64,000 bases of DNA, taken from the NCBI GenBank assembly GCA_020636575.1, contig JACJXP010000005.1:1-64000 (forward strand), written 5' to 3'. A model generated the notes under the pieces. That model saw only the letters and a list, made by a program, of their open reading frames with translations. It was not told the DNA's origin and searched no databases. Origin of the DNA: Chitinophagales bacterium. GTDB lineage: Bacteria; Bacteroidota; Bacteroidia; Chitinophagales; Chitinophagaceae. Numbering within the stretch: the first letter of the stretch is position 1; each line of letters begins with the position of its first letter. Made by a program: the position numbers and the translations under genes. Positions 61,220 through 64,000 of this stretch are shown piece after piece.

Positions 61220-62191
61220 ATGCCAACAAATGTCAACAGACAATTTCTGGATTTTGAGAAGCCGATCAAGGATCTGATCGATGAGATCGAGGTGGCCAGG
61301 AACCGCCAGGACAAGACGAAGATCGACATGACTGACCTGATCAGCCGGTTGGAAGAGAATATTATAGAAAAGAGGAAGGAGATCACCCAAAACCTTTCCA
61401 GCTGGCAGAGGGTACAGCTTAGCCGCCACCCGGACAGGCCGTATACGATGAAGTACATAGATAAAATGACTGATGAATTTTTGGAGCTTCATGGGGATAG
61501 AAATGTGAAAGATGACAAGGCAATGATAGGTGGGTTTGCTTCTATTGATGGTGAAACAGTCATGCTTATCGGGCAACAGAAAGGTATCAATACCAAAATG
61601 CGCCAGATGAGGAATTTTGGTATGGCCAACCCTGAAGGCTACAGAAAGGCGCTCAGGTTGATGAAACTGGCTGAAAAGTTTAATAAACCTGTTGTTACAC
61701 TCATTGATACACCCGGCGCTTATCCCGGCTTAGAGGCTGAGGAAAGAGGGCAAGGCGAGGCTATTGCCAGGAATATATATGAGATGATAAGGCTGAAAGT
61801 ACCTGTAATATGTGTGATCATTGGTGAGGGAGCCAGTGGGGGTGCTTTAGGTATCGGTGTGGGAGATAGGGTATACATGATGGAAAATACCTGGTATACG
61901 GTGATAAGCCCTGAAAGCTGTTCCTCCATTTTGTGGCGTAGCTGGGATAAAAAAGAGATAGCTGCTGAGCAATTAAAACTGACTGCCGATAAAATGCTGG
62001 GTTTTGGACTGATAGAAGGTATTATTCCCGAACCAATTGGTGGGGCTCATTGGGATTATGATGAAGCCGCCAACATCTTAAAAGAATATCTTAAACCGGT
62101 TTTACAAGAGCTTAAAAATCAGACCCCTGAAGAGAGAATTGAAAAGCGGATTGAGAAGTTTGGCAAAATGGGTTTCTGGGAAGAGGTTTAA
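61220..62191 (+). CDS. accA: Acetyl-CoA carboxylase carboxyltransferase, alpha subunit
   Basis: Catalyses transfer of the carboxyl group from carboxybiotin to acetyl-CoA, making malonyl-CoA for fatty acid synthesis; works with AccD. It has 323 residues. The N-terminal helix FLDFEKPIKDLIDEIE, then HPDRPYTMKYID and LHGDRNVKDDKAMIGG, and the crotonase-type core with LIDTPGAYPGLEAEERGQ and GEGASGGALGIGVGD are all typical AccA. The start is ATG at 61220. It is followed by dapA 49 bases later; accD is not here. Confidence 0.97.
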   Translation: MPTNVNRQFLDFEKPIKDLIDEIEVARNRQDKTKIDMTDLISRLEENIIEKRKEITQNLSSWQRVQLSRHPDRPYTMKYIDKMTDEFLELHGDRNVKDDKAMIGGFASIDGETVMLIGQQKGINTKMRQMRNFGMANPEGYRKALRLMKLAEKFNKPVVTLIDTPGAYPGLEAEERGQGEAIARNIYEMIRLKVPVICVIIGEGASGGALGIGVGDRVYMMENTWYTVISPESCSSILWRSWDKKEIAAEQLKLTADKMLGFGLIEGIIPEPIGGAHWDYDEAANILKEYLKPVLQELKNQTPEERIEKRIEKFGKMGFWEEV

Positions 62192-62240
62192 GTCCAACAC
62201 AAATAATTGCTGTCTTTTCAAATAATAAATAAAAATTTCA

Positions 62241-63125
62241 ATGTCGCTCAGGGAAAAGTTCACAGGCACCGGAATAGCCATCGTAACGCCTTTTGATTCA
62301 AATGGAAGTATTGACTGGAAGAGTTTTGAAAACCTTATCGAATTCTGGATCAAGGGTAAGGTAGAATACCTGGTGGCATTGGGTACCACCGGCGAAAGCG
62401 CTACTATTCATGGAGAAGAGAAACAACAGGTTTTTTCTTTTGTCAAAGAAAAAGTAGCCGGGAGAGTGCCATTGGTAGCCGGTATTGGAGGTAATGATAC
62501 AACAGAAGTGATCCACGGTTTTAAAACTTTTGACCTTTCGGGATATGATGCCATTCTTTCTGTAAGTCCTTATTACAACAAGCCAAACCAGGAAGGTATT
62601 TTCCAGCATTATAAAGCATTAAATGCGGCTACGCCATTGCCCATCATCATGTATAATGTTCCTTCCAGAACGGGTATGAGTGTAACTGCTGAAACGCAAT
62701 TACGTATCGCCCATGAATTAAAGAACATTTTTGCCACCAAAGAAGCCAGCGGCGATTTTAACCTGATCAACCAGATCATCAAGAACAAGCCTGATGATTT
62801 TATGGTCATCAGTGGTGATGATCCTATCACTTTGCAAATGATCGCTGCGGGTGCAGAGGGATTGATATCCGTGGTTGCCAATGCATACCCGGCAGAATAT
62901 GGGGAAATGGTGAGACTTTGTTTAAAAGGTGATTTTACAGCGGCTCAGAAGTTGCACTACAGATATATTGATATTATTGCTTCTATGTTTGCAGAAGGAA
63001 GTCCCAGTGGTGTAAAAGCTTATTTGTCTGAGATGGGGCTCTGTCAAAATACTTTCCGTTTACCTGTTTGGCCGGTGAGTGAGAAGCATCATCAGAAGAT
63101 AAAGGAACTGATGAAAACAGTTTGA
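62241..63125 (+). CDS. dapA: 4-hydroxy-tetrahydrodipicolinate synthase
   Basis: Condenses pyruvate with aspartate semialdehyde, the first committed step of lysine and diaminopimelate synthesis. It has 294 residues in a TIM barrel. Family motifs are GTGIAIVTPF at the start, LGTTGESATIHGEE, the Tyr-containing VSPYYNKPNQEG, MYNVPSRTGMS, and the Schiff-base lysine in FATKEASGD near residue 164. The end has PSGVKAYLSEMG. The start is ATG at 62241. N-acetylneuraminate lyase is excluded by the GTTGE and NVPSRT patterns. Probably co-transcribed with accA. Confidence 0.96.
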   Translation: MSLREKFTGTGIAIVTPFDSNGSIDWKSFENLIEFWIKGKVEYLVALGTTGESATIHGEEKQQVFSFVKEKVAGRVPLVAGIGGNDTTEVIHGFKTFDLSGYDAILSVSPYYNKPNQEGIFQHYKALNAATPLPIIMYNVPSRTGMSVTAETQLRIAHELKNIFATKEASGDFNLINQIIKNKPDDFMVISGDDPITLQMIAAGAEGLISVVANAYPAEYGEMVRLCLKGDFTAAQKLHYRYIDIIASMFAEGSPSGVKAYLSEMGLCQNTFRLPVWPVSEKHHQKIKELMKTV

Positions 63126-63148
63126 TCTCAGAATATTTTTCTTTATAA

Positions 63149-64000
63149 ATGCTAAGGCTTACCCATCTTCTTTTTCTTTCACTTTTTGTGTCATTATTAG
63201 CTGCTCAAAAAGTGAATATTGAAATCAAAACTTTGCCTGTAAACAATCCGGGCAATTCCCTTTATGTCGCTGGCTCCTTCAACAATTGGAATCCCAAAGA
63301 CGAACAATATCGGTTTTCGAAAAACAGTGACGGAGAATATTTTTTTACCCTAAAATTACAGCCGGGATTATATGAGTTTAAGATCACCCGTGGAGGATGG
63401 GATAAAGTAGAATGCAACAAGGATGGCAGTATGATCGCCAATAGAGTGCTAAAGGTTGAAAGAGATACAACCATCCTGGTTGATATTGAAGCATGGGCGG
63501 ATAATATTGCTGCAAAACCCAAAACAAGTACGGCAAGCAGGCATGTTCAGATCATGGATACTGCTTTTTATATTCCACATCTGAACCGAAAAAGAAGAAT
63601 ATGGATCTATCTGCCGGAGAATTATAGTACCACAACAGCCCGGTTTCCTGTTTTATATATGCATGACGGACAAAATATTTTTGAGGATACTACTTCCTAT
63701 GCGGGTGAATGGGGAATAGATGAGTTTTTGGATACAACTTCTCTTACTACCTGTATTGTTGTAGCGATAGATAATAGTAACAGAAGGATCAACGAATACA
63801 GTCCTTATGGTACAGAGAGGTTTGGAAAGGCCGAAGGCCCTGAATACCTGGAATTCATTGTCAAAGATTTAAAACCTTACATCGACAAACATTACAGAAC
63901 TAAAAAGAACAGGCAAAACACTTTCATTGCCGGAAGTTCAATGGGCGGATTGATCTCCATGTATGCCATCCTGAAATACCCGAAAGTTTTTGGTGGTGCC
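63149..64000 (+). CDS. Secreted esterase with glycan-binding-like N-terminal domain (partial)
   Basis: Starts with ATG at 63149 and runs open past the window edge, 284 codons visible. A signal peptide (about 1-19, LLFLSLFVSLLAAQ) is followed by a beta-sandwich (about 22-115) with YVAGSFNNWNPKD and PGLYEFKITRG, the pattern of CBM48/E-set starch- or glycogen-binding modules. The catalytic alpha/beta-hydrolase domain begins with RRIWIYLPENY, contains LYMHDGQNIF, and has the nucleophile elbow GSSMGG near 270. This matches the esterase D / enterochelin esterase (Fes/IroE-like) family. The His and Asp of the triad lie beyond the window. Substrate not known. Confidence 0.88.
   Translation, partial: MLRLTHLLFLSLFVSLLAAQKVNIEIKTLPVNNPGNSLYVAGSFNNWNPKDEQYRFSKNSDGEYFFTLKLQPGLYEFKITRGGWDKVECNKDGSMIANRVLKVERDTTILVDIEAWADNIAAKPKTSTASRHVQIMDTAFYIPHLNRKRRIWIYLPENYSTTTARFPVLYMHDGQNIFEDTTSYAGEWGIDEFLDTTSLTTCIVVAIDNSNRRINEYSPYGTERFGKAEGPEYLEFIVKDLKPYIDKHYRTKKNRQNTFIAGSSMGGLISMYAILKYPKVFGGA

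Overview
The window looks like a chromosomal segment of a Bacteroidota bacterium, most likely family Chitinophagaceae. The evidence is the promoter style (TAnnTTTG -7 boxes), the near absence of Shine-Dalgarno sequences, type IX secretion-type PorV/PorU-like proteins, the family content, and the gene order around tuf and rpoBC. No phage, transposon, integron or CRISPR array is visible. All assignments come from reading the sequence; no database search was run.

Region 1 (1-5.4 kb): a minus-strand L-arabinose operon with a Nudix-fold regulator, ribulokinase, ribulose-5-phosphate epimerase and arabinose isomerase (cut by the window edge). Divergent from it is a lipoprotein aldose epimerase. Region 2 (5.4-12.8 kb): tRNA-Gln, cyanophycin synthetase, a Tat-exported PLP enzyme, an APC amino-acid permease, cyanophycinase and an SGNH hydrolase. 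A plant-type asparaginase/isoaspartyl peptidase at 52.2 kb could complete cyanophycin breakdown. Region 3 (12.9-27 kb): a FadL-type porin, a serine hydrolase carrying C-terminal tandem repeats, an alpha/beta hydrolase with tyrS, the porV2-porU2 pair, and an HscA/DnaK-type chaperone.

Region 4 (27-33.1 kb): a tightly packed minus-strand operon led by riboflavin synthase, followed by an acyltransferase, two methyltransferases, a GT2 glycosyltransferase and a YfhO-type membrane protein, pointing to envelope glycan or lipid modification. Region 5 (33.1-50.4 kb) is the translation/transcription core: rpsU (with a perfect Shine-Dalgarno sequence), xerC, hpf, tRNA Thr-Tyr-Gly-Thr, tuf, tRNA-Trp, secE, nusG, rplK, rplA, rplJ, rplL, then rpoB and rpoC. 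Two opposite-strand genes (a LolA-like protein and a helix-hairpin-helix protein) separate rplL from rpoB, so rpoBC has its own promoter.

Region 6 (50.5-64 kb): an OmpH/Skp-like protein; an operon of heptose-7-phosphate kinase, isoaspartyl peptidase and ispD; a minus-strand block with a FemAB-like protein, an M1 metallopeptidase, a polyprenyl sugar-phosphate transferase, a Gfo/Idh/MocA oxidoreductase and an L,D-transpeptidase; tRNA-Asp; accA; dapA; and a truncated esterase.

Across the window the same promoter box, TAnnTTTG usually followed by C, recurs before tRNAs, ribosomal genes, rpoB, tyrS and others. Intrinsic terminators with perfect stems punctuate most operon ends. There is no gene-free stretch longer than 300 bases.
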